Shown: positions 46,092 to 54,401 of the stretch, piece after piece
How positions within the stretch are numbered: the stretch's first letter is position 1
Layout: each line of letters begins with the position of its first letter
Translations under genes and position numbers: made by a program
Origin: Pseudomonas sp.
GTDB taxonomy: Bacteria > Pseudomonadota > Gammaproteobacteria > Pseudomonadales > Pseudomonadaceae
NCBI RefSeq assembly: GCF_002796985.1
Contig: NZ_PEKX01000009.1
Location: forward strand, 62,001-126,000
Length of the DNA: 64,000 nt
Direction of reading: 5' to 3'
Notes under the pieces: generated by a model
The model's input: only the letters and a program-made list of their open reading frames with translations
Database searches by the model: none
Told to the model about the DNA's origin: nothing

Positions 46092-46179
46092 GGGCATTTC
46101 TCCGTCTTTGTGCTGACTGCTTGGCTTGGATAGGGACCGGCGCGCCGTGGCGCCGGCCATCGTGCTCAACCGTGCAATG

Positions 46180-47253
46180 TCATCCCTGCGAGGGGTAAGC
46201 CACCGGGCGCTCCATCGCGTCCAGGGTGATCGGGCTGCTGGCGGGCAGCTCGACGTGTTTTGCTGCAGGTGCGCGCACCCGGTAATTCACCAGTACCAGC
46301 ATCAGCAGCAGGAACGCGCCGCCGCCGTTGTGCGCCACCGCTACCGGCAGCGGCAGATGCAGCAACACGTTGCTGATGCCCAGGCCGATCTGCAGGGAAA
46401 GCCCCAGCAGCATCAGCGCAGTGATGCCGATCAGGCCGTGGCGCTGGAGGTTCCAGGCCAGCAGCAGGATCACCGCGGTCACGCAAAGCGCGCCCATGCG
46501 GTGGGTCATGTGGATGGCCGTGCGGGCGTCGCTGTCGAGCTGGCCGCCGAGGTAGTTCGGGCCGATGTGCTGGGTGAGGTGGAAGCCGTTGGCGAAGTCC
46601 ATGTTCGGCCACCACTGCCCGTGGCACATCGGCAGGTCGATGCAGGCCACTGCCGCGTAGTTGCTGCTGACCCACCCGCCGAGGGCGATCTGCCCGATCA
46701 CCATCAGCAGCGCCAGGGCCGCCAGCGCGCGCAGCTTTGACGGCAACTGCAGCGGGGCGAAGGCGCCGGACAGACGCAGGCTGAGCAGGAACAGCAGCGA
46801 CAGCGTGGTGAAACCGCCCAGCAGGTGCGCGGTGACCACCTGCGGCCAGAGCTTGAGAGTGACCGTCCACATGCCGAACGCCGCCTGGGCGATCACCACG
46901 GCGAGCAGCAGCAGCGGCAGACGCACGGGCTGGCCGTCACGGCCGCGACGCACCAGCGCGTGTACCGCCAGGCCAAGGATCAGCAGGCCGAGGCTGCCGG
47001 CGAAGTAGCGGTGGATCATCTCGTTCCAGCCCTTCTGTGTCTCCACGGGCGAGTCGGGGAAGTGCACTTCGGCATGGGCCAGTTGCGCCTCGTTCAGCGG
47101 CACGTGGACGAAGCCGTAGCAACCGGGCCAATCCGGGCAGCCGAGGCCGGCGTGGGTCAGGCGGGTGTAGGCACCCAGCAGGATGACCACGAAGGCCAGC
47201 GCCGTGGCGAACACGGCGAGGTAGAAGGCGGGTTTGCGTCTTGCCTGGATCAT
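46180..47253 (-). CDS. ctaA: Heme A synthase (COX15/CtaA)
   Basis: This 357-residue polytopic enzyme oxidises heme O to heme A. The first segment FATALAFVVILLGAYTRLTHAGLGCPDWPGC carries the conserved RxTHAGLGCPDWP pattern, split here by the family's usual spacing, and later histidines (GNMNVVHR-type: EMIHRYFAG, MTHRMGAL) serve as heme ligands. It is upstream of cyoE in the same direction and 52 bases after the Sco-like gene. Confidence 0.93.
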   Translation of the reverse strand: MIQARRKPAFYLAVFATALAFVVILLGAYTRLTHAGLGCPDWPGCYGFVHVPLNEAQLAHAEVHFPDSPVETQKGWNEMIHRYFAGSLGLLILGLAVHALVRRGRDGQPVRLPLLLLAVVIAQAAFGMWTVTLKLWPQVVTAHLLGGFTTLSLLFLLSLRLSGAFAPLQLPSKLRALAALALLMVIGQIALGGWVSSNYAAVACIDLPMCHGQWWPNMDFANGFHLTQHIGPNYLGGQLDSDARTAIHMTHRMGALCVTAVILLLAWNLQRHGLIGITALMLLGLSLQIGLGISNVLLHLPLPVAVAHNGGGAFLLLMLVLVNYRVRAPAAKHVELPASSPITLDAMERPVAYPSQG

Positions 47254-47305
47254 GCGTCGCTCCCGATCTTGTTGTTGTCGTGGGGCTGGCGATGTCTCGA
47301 CCGGC

Positions 47306-47869
47306 TTAACCGATGTTCGAAAGCTTCAGCAGCAGCTGCAGGTCCTTGAGGATCGACTTGCCGTTGGCCTTGGCGTCATAGCGCAGCACCAGGTTGCCGT
47401 GGGGGTCGACGATCCACAGCTGCGGCTGGGCGCCGGTGTGCTCGGTCGGGGTCAGGCCCAGGCGTTGCAGGCGCGGGTAGTCCTTGTCGAGCAGCCCGGT
47501 GAACTCGGCGGGCAGCGGTTTGGCGAACGCCAGCGCGTGTTCGGCGCGGCTGGCCTCGCGGCCCAGGCCGATGTTGATCTGGCGCGCCAGGTAGACCAGT
47601 TGCTGGCAATCGCTGGTGCAGGTTTCCGGCGCGGTCACCAGCAGTTGCCACTGGTCGCTGGCCTTGTCGTCCTGCACGCCGAGATCGGCCGGGGTCTGGC
47701 CGGTGGCGATCAGGTCGCCGTGGTAGCTGCGGCCGTCCGGCACCCAGAACTGCAGCTTGTACATGGCGGTGGCGAGCAGCATCGGCCCCAGCACCATGCC
47801 GAGGATCAGCAGCAATTGCACACGCCCGCGGCGGCGGGCTGTCGGGTCAGTCAGTGTCATGGCGGTCAT
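47306..47869 (-). CDS. Membrane-anchored Sco-like CxxxC protein of unknown function
   Basis: This 187-residue protein has one N-terminal hydrophobic helix (VQLLLILGMVLGPMLLATAM) and a periplasmic domain. The segment DQWQLLVTAPETCTSDCQQ places W74, C84 and C88 at the same positions as W74, C84 and C88 of the Sco protein encoded nearby. Further on, EHTGAQPQLWIVDPHGNL resembles Sco's DHSGNLVIIGPD and offers H144 as a third ligand. It overlaps SURF1 by 23 bases and precedes ctaA. A role in copper handling or thiol-disulfide exchange for oxidase assembly is inferred. Confidence 0.75.
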   Translation of the reverse strand: MTAMTLTDPTARRRGRVQLLLILGMVLGPMLLATAMYKLQFWVPDGRSYHGDLIATGQTPADLGVQDDKASDQWQLLVTAPETCTSDCQQLVYLARQINIGLGREASRAEHALAFAKPLPAEFTGLLDKDYPRLQRLGLTPTEHTGAQPQLWIVDPHGNLVLRYDAKANGKSILKDLQLLLKLSNIG

Positions 47870-48626
47870 GGTCGAAGGTCTCCCGTGCGCGACGGATGCC
47901 GAGGTAGAGGTAAAGGGCGGAGAGTGCGATGGCCAGGGCGAACCACTGCACGGCGTAGCCGACGTGGCGCTCCGGCGGCATGGCGACGATCGGCCAGTCG
48001 GTGTCGAAGGCGGCGTCGCCCGGCTCCAGGCGGATTTCCAGCGGGCTGCCTTCGCGACTGAGCTGGTCCCACAGGAACGGGGCGTCCACCTGAGTGATCA
48101 GGCGCGGCCAGCCGGCGAGCGGAGCGCTCGGGCCGGAGGCTGACGGGACGTAGGTCCAGGCGTCCAGCAACAGGTCGTGGCTGGGCGTGTCGATCTTCGG
48201 CGGCACGCGGCGGTCGGGCCAGGGCACCCAGCCGCGATTGACCAGCAGCCACTGGTGGCCGGTGCGGTCGAAGAAGGGTTGCAGCACCTCGACGCCGGCT
48301 TGGCCGTTGCGGGTGCGGTTGTCGAGCAGGGCGGTGTGTTCGGCGTCGAGTTGGCCTTGCAGGCGCACGCGAACATAGCTGCGCGGCGGCTGGCGCTCGA
48401 GCTCGGCGATGCTGATCGGGTCCTGCTGGCGCTGCACTTCGGCGGCGGCGAGCAGAGTGCGCTTTTCGGCGGCGCGGGAGAGTTGCCAGAAGCCCAGACC
48501 GATCAGTACCGGCAGCAGTGCGAGGACCACCAGGGTCGGCGCGATGCCGGGCCGGAAGGCGCGCGTGGTACGGCCTTCCTGTGCTGGATCGGGCCGGTGC
48601 TCAGATGCGTGCTGGCTATACTGCAA
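47847..48626 (-). CDS. SURF1-family cytochrome oxidase assembly protein
   Basis: This 259-residue protein has the SURF1 layout of two transmembrane helices, GIAPTLVVLALLPVLIGLGFWQL near the N-terminus and WFALAIALSALYLYLGI near the C-terminus, around a periplasmic domain. LLVNRGWVPWP is the family signature. It helps insert heme A into CoxA. The start is a TTG at 48626 preceded by GAGGGG; no ATG or GTG occurs before the first helix. It is divergent from the DUF2909 gene across 44 bases. Confidence 0.88.
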   Translation of the reverse strand: MQYSQHASEHRPDPAQEGRTTRAFRPGIAPTLVVLALLPVLIGLGFWQLSRAAEKRTLLAAAEVQRQQDPISIAELERQPPRSYVRVRLQGQLDAEHTALLDNRTRNGQAGVEVLQPFFDRTGHQWLLVNRGWVPWPDRRVPPKIDTPSHDLLLDAWTYVPSASGPSAPLAGWPRLITQVDAPFLWDQLSREGSPLEIRLEPGDAAFDTDWPIVAMPPERHVGYAVQWFALAIALSALYLYLGIRRARETFDHDRHDTD

Positions 48627-48670
48627 GACATCCCCCTCAACCCCAGTCCCCTGCGGACAGGAGGCCGGTA

Positions 48671-48880
48671 GTGCTCAAAGCTGCGATCGTTCTGTTGTTG
48701 CTGGCGACCGTCGTCAGTCTGTTCAGTGGCCTGTTCTTTCTGGTCAAGGACGAGGGCCATGGTTCGCGGGTGGTCAACGCGCTGACCGTGCGTGTCACCC
48801 TTACCGCCCTGACCGTCGCTCTCATCGCCTGGGGTTTCTTCAGCGGCCAACTCGGCAGCTCCGCCCCCTGGCATTTCTAA
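48671..48880 (+). CDS. Twin-transmembrane protein, DUF2909
   Basis: This 69-residue protein consists of two hydrophobic helices (AAIVLLLLATVVSLFSGLFFL and VRVTLTALTVALIAWGFF) with a short charged loop. It starts at GTG 48671 after AGGAGG. It is the only gene on the + strand within the oxidase group, divergent from SURF1 and convergent with coxC. From memory the same inverted small gene is found in the P. aeruginosa locus, so the placement is conserved. Function unknown. Confidence 0.83.
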   Translation: MLKAAIVLLLLATVVSLFSGLFFLVKDEGHGSRVVNALTVRVTLTALTVALIAWGFFSGQLGSSAPWHF

Positions 48881-48896
48881 TTCCGTACTGCTCTTT

Positions 48897-48987
48897 GTAG
48901 GAGCGAGGGGGACGCCTAGTTCTTGCTCGCGAACGCTTTTTCCTGATGCCTCAGTGTTGGGCGGTTCGCGAGCAAGCTCGCTCCTAC
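48897..48987. repeat. REP doublet with insertion variant
   Basis: The left REP reads GTAGGAGCGAGGGGGACGCC, then TAGTTCTTGCTCGCGAAC. The right copy is the standard inverted REP. The left stem carries an insertion compared with other copies. The spacer contains GATGCCTCAGTGTTGGGCGG. The element is present as an inverted near-copy at 50486-50576. Confidence 0.85.
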
Positions 48988-49000
48988 AGGGTGTGCGCCC

Positions 49001-49888
49001 TCACAGCACGTAAACGAAGATGAACAGCCCGATCCACACCACGTCGACGAAGTGCCAGTACCAACTGGCCGCCTCGAAGCCGAAGTGTTTGTCGGCGTCG
49101 AAGTGCCCGCGGATGATGCGGATCAGCATGATGCTCAGCATGATCGCGCCGATGGTCACGTGGGCGCCGTGGAAGCCGGTGAGCATGAAGAAGGTCGCGC
49201 CGTAGATGCCCGAGCCCAGGGTCAGGCCCAGTTCGCTATAGGCTTCGTGGTACTCATACGCCTGCAGCACGATGAAGCAGGCGCCCAGCGCGACGGTCAG
49301 AGCCAGCCACAGCTTCAGCGGGCCGCGATGGTTCTTCTTCAGCGCGTGGTGGGCAAAGGTCACGGTGAAGCTGGAGGTAACCAGCAGCAGGGTGTTGATC
49401 AGCGGCAGCTTCCACGGATCGATCACTTCCTTGGGCGGCGGGAAGAGCTTGTTGTCCGGGTTGCTGAGCTGCGGCCAGCCGGTTTCGAACTGCGGCCAGA
49501 GCATGTGCGAGATGCCGTGGTGACCTTCGCCGCCCAGCCACGGGTTGACGAAGTGGCGCACGTAGAACAGCGCGCCGAAGAAGGCGGCGAAGAACATCAC
49601 TTCCGAGAAGATGAACCAGCTCATGCCCCAGCGGAAGGAGCGGTCCATCTGCGGGCTGTAGAGCCCGCCGCGGCTTTCCTTGATGACGTTGCCGAACCAG
49701 CCGAACAGCATGTACGCGAGGATCAGCCCGCCGGCGAAGAAGATCCACGGGCCGTGGGAGTGTTCCTTGCCGGCGCTCATGTCGTTCATCCAGGTGCCGA
49801 CGCCAAACATCGTCACCAGCATGCCGATGGTGGCGATGATCGGCCACTTGCTCTGCGCCGGGACGTAATAGGGATCGTGGGTTGCCAT
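49001..49888 (-). CDS. coxC: Cytochrome c oxidase subunit III
   Basis: This 295-residue subunit III has about seven hydrophobic segments and family motifs such as FSEVMFFAAFFGALFYVRHF and HFVDVVWIGLFIFVYVL at the end. AAGGAG lies upstream of ATG 49888. It follows ctaG by 22 bases. It stabilises subunit I and supports proton uptake. Confidence 0.94.
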   Translation of the reverse strand: MATHDPYYVPAQSKWPIIATIGMLVTMFGVGTWMNDMSAGKEHSHGPWIFFAGGLILAYMLFGWFGNVIKESRGGLYSPQMDRSFRWGMSWFIFSEVMFFAAFFGALFYVRHFVNPWLGGEGHHGISHMLWPQFETGWPQLSNPDNKLFPPPKEVIDPWKLPLINTLLLVTSSFTVTFAHHALKKNHRGPLKLWLALTVALGACFIVLQAYEYHEAYSELGLTLGSGIYGATFFMLTGFHGAHVTIGAIMLSIMLIRIIRGHFDADKHFGFEAASWYWHFVDVVWIGLFIFVYVL

Positions 49889-49910
49889 TGTTCTTGTTCT
49901 CCTTTGCCCT

Positions 49911-50468
49911 TCAGCGCTCGTTACTGGCCACGGGGGGCTTGCGGGCAGTGATGTCGAACAGCGTGTAAGCAAGCGTCAGGTGACGCACATCCTTGGGCAG
50001 GTCGCGGTCGACGATGAAGCGCACCGGCATTTCGATGCGCTCGCCTGGCTGCAGCACCTGCTGGGTGAAGCAGAAGCATTCGGTCTTGTGGAAGTAGGTG
50101 GCCGCCACCGACGGCGCGATGCTCGGGATCGCCTGGGCGGTCATCAGCTTGTCGGTGGGGTTGTAGGCGACGAACAGCATCTGGTTCACCGCGCCCGGAT
50201 GCACCACCAACTGGTCCGACTCGGGGTGGAACTCCCAGACCATGTCGATGTTGTTGTTGGCGACGAACTGGATCTTCACCTCGCGCGACTGATCGACCAC
50301 CTGGCCGTCGCCCTGGTAGGCCGTGCCGGAGGTCTTGCCGTTGATGCCCAGCGCCTTGCACATCACGTCGTACAGCGGCACCAGGGCGAAGCCGAAGGCG
50401 AACATGGCGACCACGGCTATGACCAGCCGGGTCACCAGCTTGCGCGTTTCGATGTTGCCGTCGCTCAT
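49911..50468 (-). CDS. ctaG: Cytochrome c oxidase assembly protein CtaG/Cox11
   Basis: This 185-residue protein has one N-terminal membrane helix (LVIAVVAMFAFGFALVPLYDVMC) and a periplasmic domain with the copper-binding ECFCFTQQ. It delivers copper to CuB of subunit I. It lies between coxA and coxC in the expected order; a REP doublet occupies the gap to coxA. Confidence 0.93.
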   Translation of the reverse strand: MSDGNIETRKLVTRLVIAVVAMFAFGFALVPLYDVMCKALGINGKTSGTAYQGDGQVVDQSREVKIQFVANNNIDMVWEFHPESDQLVVHPGAVNQMLFVAYNPTDKLMTAQAIPSIAPSVAATYFHKTECFCFTQQVLQPGERIEMPVRFIVDRDLPKDVRHLTLAYTLFDITARKPPVASNER

Positions 50469-50485
50469 GCGTTGATCCCTCCCTT

Positions 50486-50576
50486 GTAGGGGCGTGGGGG
50501 GCGCCTAGCCCTTGCTCGCGAACCGCCTGACACCGAGGCATCAGGGAAAAGCGTTCGCGAGCAAGCTCGCTCCTAC
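50486..50576. repeat. REP doublet, inverted near-copy of the 48897 element
   Basis: The left REP reads GTAGGGGCGTGGGGGGCGCC, then TAGCCCTTGCTCGCGAAC, and the right is a standard inverted REP. Its inner spacer (CGAGGCATCAGGGAAAAGCG) is the reverse complement of the spacer at 48897-48987 with few changes. The two copies flank ctaG and coxC. Confidence 0.85.
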
Positions 50577-50586
50577 AGGCTCGTCG

Positions 50587-52182
50587 TTACTTCACTTCCG
50601 GCGGGGTGGTGAAGGTGTGGTACGGCGCTGGCGAGGGAATGGTCCATTCCAGCCCTTCCGCGCCATCCCACGGTTTGGCCGGTGCCGGCTTGCCGCCCTT
50701 GATGCACTTGATGACGATGAACAGGAACAGCAGCTGCGTGGTGCCGAACATGAAGGCGCCGATGGACGAGACCATGTTGAAGTCGGCGAACTGCAGGTTG
50801 TAGTCCGGAATCCGTCGCGGCATGCCGGCCAGGCCGACGAAGTGCATCGGGAAGAACGCCAGGTTCATGCCGATGAAGCTCATCCAGAAGTGCAGCTTGC
50901 CCAGGGTCTCGTCGTACATGTGGCCGGTCCACTTCGGCAGCCAGTAGTAGGCCGAGGCGAAGATGCCGAAGATCGCGCCGGGCACCAGCACGTAGTGGAA
51001 GTGCGCCACCACGAAGTAGGTGTCCTGGTACTGGAAGTCCGCCGGGGCGATGGCCAGCATCAGCCCGGAGAAGCCGCCGATGGTGAACAGGATGACGAAG
51101 GCCACGGCGAACAGCATCGGCGTCTCGAAGGTCAGCGAGCCCTGCCACATGGTCGACGCCCAGTTGAACACCTTCACCCCGGTGGGCACGGCGATCAGCA
51201 TGGTCGCGTACATGAAGAACAGCTCGCCCACCAGCGGGATGCCCACCACGAACATGTGGTGCGCCCACACGACGAAGGACAGGAAGGCAATCGAGGCGGT
51301 GGCGTAGACCATCGAGGTGTAGCCGAACAGCGGCTTGCGGCTGAAGGCCGGGATGATCGAGCTGACGGCGCCGAACGCCGGCAGGATCATGATGTACACC
51401 TCGGGGTGGCCGAAGAACCAGAACACGTGCTGGAACAGCACCGGGTCACCGCCGCCGGCCGCGCTGAAGAAGCTGGTGCCGAAGTGGATGTCCATCAGCA
51501 TCATCGTCACGCAGCCCGCCAGCACCGGCATCACCGCGATCAGCAGGAACGCGGTGATCAGCCAGGTCCAGACGAACAGCGGCATCTTCATCAGCGTCAT
51601 GCCCGGCGCGCGCAGGTTGAGGATGGTGGCGATCACGTTGATCGCGCCCATGATCGAACTCATGCCCATCAGGTGGATGGCGAAGATGAAGAAGGTCACG
51701 CTGTGCGGCGCGAAGGTCGTCGACAACGGCGCGTAGAAGGTCCAGCCGAAGTTCGGGCCGCCGCCGGGCATGAACAGGGTGCTCACCAGCAGGCCGAAGG
51801 CCGCCGGCAGCAGCCAGAAGCTGAAGTTGTTCATGCGTGGCAGGGCCATGTCCGGCGCGCCGATCATCAGCGGCACCATCCAGTTGGCCAGGCCGACGAA
51901 GGCCGGCATCACTGCACCAAAGACCATCACCAGGCCGTGCATGGTGGTCATCTGGTTGAAGAACGCCGGCTCGACGATCTGCAGGCCCGGCTGGAACAGT
52001 TCGGCGCGAATCACCATGGCGAAGGAGCCGCCAAGCAGGAAGGCGCAGAAGCTGAACCACAGGTACAGCGTGCCGATGTCCTTGTGGTTGGTGGTCAGTA
52101 CCCAGCGCATCAGGCCCTTGGCGGGGCCGTGGTGGTGGTCGCCGGCGTGAGAATGGTCGGGGTGATCGATCACAGTACTCAT
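50587..52182 (-). CDS. coxA: Cytochrome c oxidase subunit I (aa3-type)
   Basis: This 531-residue subunit I has 12 hydrophobic helices and all heme/copper ligand motifs: MTTMHGLVMVF (heme a), FWFFGHPEVYIMILPAFG (CuB histidine and cross-linked tyrosine), VWAHHMFVVG (CuB), and VVAHFHYVL (heme a3 and a). It reduces O2 to water and pumps protons. ATG 52182 follows coxB by 10 bases. HPEVY identifies an A-type, cytochrome-c-reactive enzyme. Confidence 0.96.
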   Translation of the reverse strand: MSTVIDHPDHSHAGDHHHGPAKGLMRWVLTTNHKDIGTLYLWFSFCAFLLGGSFAMVIRAELFQPGLQIVEPAFFNQMTTMHGLVMVFGAVMPAFVGLANWMVPLMIGAPDMALPRMNNFSFWLLPAAFGLLVSTLFMPGGGPNFGWTFYAPLSTTFAPHSVTFFIFAIHLMGMSSIMGAINVIATILNLRAPGMTLMKMPLFVWTWLITAFLLIAVMPVLAGCVTMMLMDIHFGTSFFSAAGGGDPVLFQHVFWFFGHPEVYIMILPAFGAVSSIIPAFSRKPLFGYTSMVYATASIAFLSFVVWAHHMFVVGIPLVGELFFMYATMLIAVPTGVKVFNWASTMWQGSLTFETPMLFAVAFVILFTIGGFSGLMLAIAPADFQYQDTYFVVAHFHYVLVPGAIFGIFASAYYWLPKWTGHMYDETLGKLHFWMSFIGMNLAFFPMHFVGLAGMPRRIPDYNLQFADFNMVSSIGAFMFGTTQLLFLFIVIKCIKGGKPAPAKPWDGAEGLEWTIPSPAPYHTFTTPPEVK

Positions 52183-52192
52183 CGCGGCCTCC

Positions 52193-53317
52193 TTATTGTT
52201 GTTTCTGCTTGTAGGCGACCACGTCCTGCGGGGTCACCATGTCGCCGTCGTTGTTGCCCCAGGCGTTGCGCTCGTAGGTGATCACCGCGGCGATGTCGAC
52301 TTCCGAGAGCTGCTTGCCGAAGGCCGCCATGGCCGTGCCCTGGACGCCGTTGAACACGGTCTCCAGGTGGTGCTCCTTGGGCCCCGTGACGATCTTCGAG
52401 CCCTTGAGCGCCGGGAACATCGGCGGCATGCCCTGACCCTCGGGCTGGTGACAGGCGGCGCAGATGGTGTGGTAGACCTTGTCGCCGCGGGCGACCAGCT
52501 CTTCCTTCGTCCACTCCTTGCTGGTCAGCTCCTTGAGCTTGACTGCCTCTTCCTTGCGCTCGGCCAGCCACTTGTCGAAGTCGGGCTTGGACTTCACCTC
52601 GACGACGATGGGCATGAAACCGTGGTCCTTGCCGCACAGCTCGGCGCACTGGCCGCGGTAGACGCCGGGCTGGTCGACCTTGGTCCAGGCCTCGTTGACG
52701 AAACCGGGGATGGCGTCGCGCTTGACCGCGAAGGCCGGCACCCACCAGGAGTGGATCACGTCGCTGGAGGTGACCAGGAAGCGCACCTTGACCCCGGCCG
52801 GCAGCACCAGTGGGTTGTCCACTTCGAGCAGGTAGTGCTCGTCCTTGTCGGCCTTGTTGTGGATCTGGTCCTGGGGTGTGGCGAGGTTGGAGAAGAACTC
52901 CACGTCCTGGCCCAGGTACTTGTATTGCCACTTCCATTGGTAGCCGGTGACCTGCACGTCCAGCTCGGGCTCCGAGGTGTCGTACATGTGGATCAGCGTC
53001 TTGGTGGCCGGAACGGCCATCACCACCAGGATCAGGAAGGGAATGACGGTCCAGAGGATTTCCACCGTGGTGCTCTCGTGGAAATGCGCGGGCTGCTGCC
53101 CGGTGGACCGGCGGTGGACGATCATCGACCAGAACATCGCGCCAAAGACGACGATGCCGATAACGACGCAGATCCAGAAGATCGTCATGTGCAGATCAAA
53201 GACATTACGACTGACTTCCGTCGCACCGGGGGTCATATTGACCGTCCAGGCGGCGTTTGCCTGACTGAAAGCCAAGAGCAAAAGGAAGCCCATCCAGACT
53301 CGTGGATGTCGCAGCAT
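52193..53317 (-). CDS. coxB: Cytochrome c oxidase subunit II with C-terminal cytochrome c domain
   Basis: This 374-residue subunit II has a signal peptide (MLRHPRVWMGFLLLLAFSQANA) and two membrane helices. The CuA site is CAELCGKDHGFM (224-235), with an upstream histidine in IHSWWVP. A fused C-terminal cytochrome c domain carries CAACH (286-290). The fusion makes it a caa3-like arrangement. The ATG at 53317 starts the signal peptide; the longer frame has no role. It is the first gene of the leftward oxidase operon, so the promoter should lie in 53318-53734. Confidence 0.93.
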   Translation of the reverse strand: MLRHPRVWMGFLLLLAFSQANAAWTVNMTPGATEVSRNVFDLHMTIFWICVVIGIVVFGAMFWSMIVHRRSTGQQPAHFHESTTVEILWTVIPFLILVVMAVPATKTLIHMYDTSEPELDVQVTGYQWKWQYKYLGQDVEFFSNLATPQDQIHNKADKDEHYLLEVDNPLVLPAGVKVRFLVTSSDVIHSWWVPAFAVKRDAIPGFVNEAWTKVDQPGVYRGQCAELCGKDHGFMPIVVEVKSKPDFDKWLAERKEEAVKLKELTSKEWTKEELVARGDKVYHTICAACHQPEGQGMPPMFPALKGSKIVTGPKEHHLETVFNGVQGTAMAAFGKQLSEVDIAAVITYERNAWGNNDGDMVTPQDVVAYKQKQQ

Positions 53318-53734
53318 TCGGGTTCCCCTTATCGTTGTTTTTATCCCGCCGGCATAGCGCCCTGGCTGCGACCCCCATTCCAGAGAGTTCGAGCCTGAAC
53401 AAGCCAACGGCCAAGGGAGTGACCGCCAAGACAACTTACTTTGACGTCTTACCTCGGCAGCACGCAGGGCAGGCCGGGTCCATCAGGTTTTCGGTGTGTC
53501 GAAGCGGAGTATAGCCAGGGGTTGCGACATAACAACGCAGAGTAAAAACTGTGTTTGAAAGACCGAAGTGTGATCTCAAAGCCACGGACGGCGCGGGTTT
53601 GGAGTACCATGCTGGCCGTCTGATATGCCCTGTCGGCATAACCAGCTCATGAATATGACAATCGCGTCTTAGCTGCGCTCAGCCACCGGCTAAGGTCTTT
53701 CTTCATTTCCAAAACCCGTTGTCTTGGAGCTGTC
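53318..53734. promoter_or_regulatory. Promoter spacer between coxB and a divergent gene
   Basis: This 417-base spacer must contain the coxBA promoter and that of the rightward gene at 53735. It is AT-richer around 53520-53660. A TGTGATCTCAAA sequence at about 53568 only half-matches a Vfr/CRP site and is not accepted. No confident regulator site was recognised. Confidence 0.5.
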
Positions 53735-54379
53735 ATGAACACCGCTGCACTGCGTGAGCTGATCCAGAACGCCCACCTGCTCGAGTCCCGCCACGGCCAT
53801 CTCGCCCGCCTGATCCAGAGCCAACTGCAAAGCCTGCACAAGAGCATCGCCCTGGCTGGTGATGACCCCAGCGGCACGCTGACGCGTTTCGTCCACGCCT
53901 ATATCGAGCAGGTGCCGGACTTCCTCGATGCCGCCCATGCGGTAGCCCGCGAAGCCGGTATCGAGGAGCACATCAAGCCGGTGCTCAAGCTTGCCGAACA
54001 GTTCTTTCTCACCCCGCCTGATCTGCTCGATGGCCACGACGGCCTGGACGCGCTGCTGGACGAGGCCTACCTCGCCCATCGCCTGGTGGAGGAGGTGAAC
54101 GACCGCTACATCGCTCACTTCAACCAGCCGCTGATCCCGCTGGACACCACGGTGGCCAACCTGGTGGCACACCAGTTGATCGGCGAACCCTTCGCCAACC
54201 AGCTGGATGAGGCGGTGCACCATGCAGTCGATGGCATGCTCGACGACAGCACTTTCAGCGCCGAGTCCGCTGTCAGCTACCGTGACCGCCTCAACGACCC
54301 GCAGGTGGTGATGGCCTGGCAGCAGTGGCCGTGCCTGTCGCGGCAGCTGGGTGTCGAGCTGGAGCTGGGCCGCGACTGA
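53735..54379 (+). CDS. Conserved helical protein of unknown function
   Basis: This 214-residue soluble protein is predicted almost entirely helical and is rich in histidine and acidic residues (HLLESRHGHLARLIQSQL; EAYLAHRLVEEVNDRYIAHF). No signal peptide, membrane helix or recognised motif was seen. GGAG precedes ATG 53735. From memory, a homologous gene (PA0104) sits beside coxB in P. aeruginosa, so its placement beside the oxidase is conserved. A metal-binding helical role is possible but only inferred. Confidence 0.78.
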   Translation: MNTAALRELIQNAHLLESRHGHLARLIQSQLQSLHKSIALAGDDPSGTLTRFVHAYIEQVPDFLDAAHAVAREAGIEEHIKPVLKLAEQFFLTPPDLLDGHDGLDALLDEAYLAHRLVEEVNDRYIAHFNQPLIPLDTTVANLVAHQLIGEPFANQLDEAVHHAVDGMLDDSTFSAESAVSYRDRLNDPQVVMAWQQWPCLSRQLGVELELGRD

Positions 54380-54401
54380 GCCTTGATCGGCTGCTGCAGC
54401 G

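Noticed and set aside
53560..53580. Possible Vfr/CRP site upstream of coxB (TGTGATCTCAAA)
   Set aside because: Only one half-site matches; the second half lacks TCACA.
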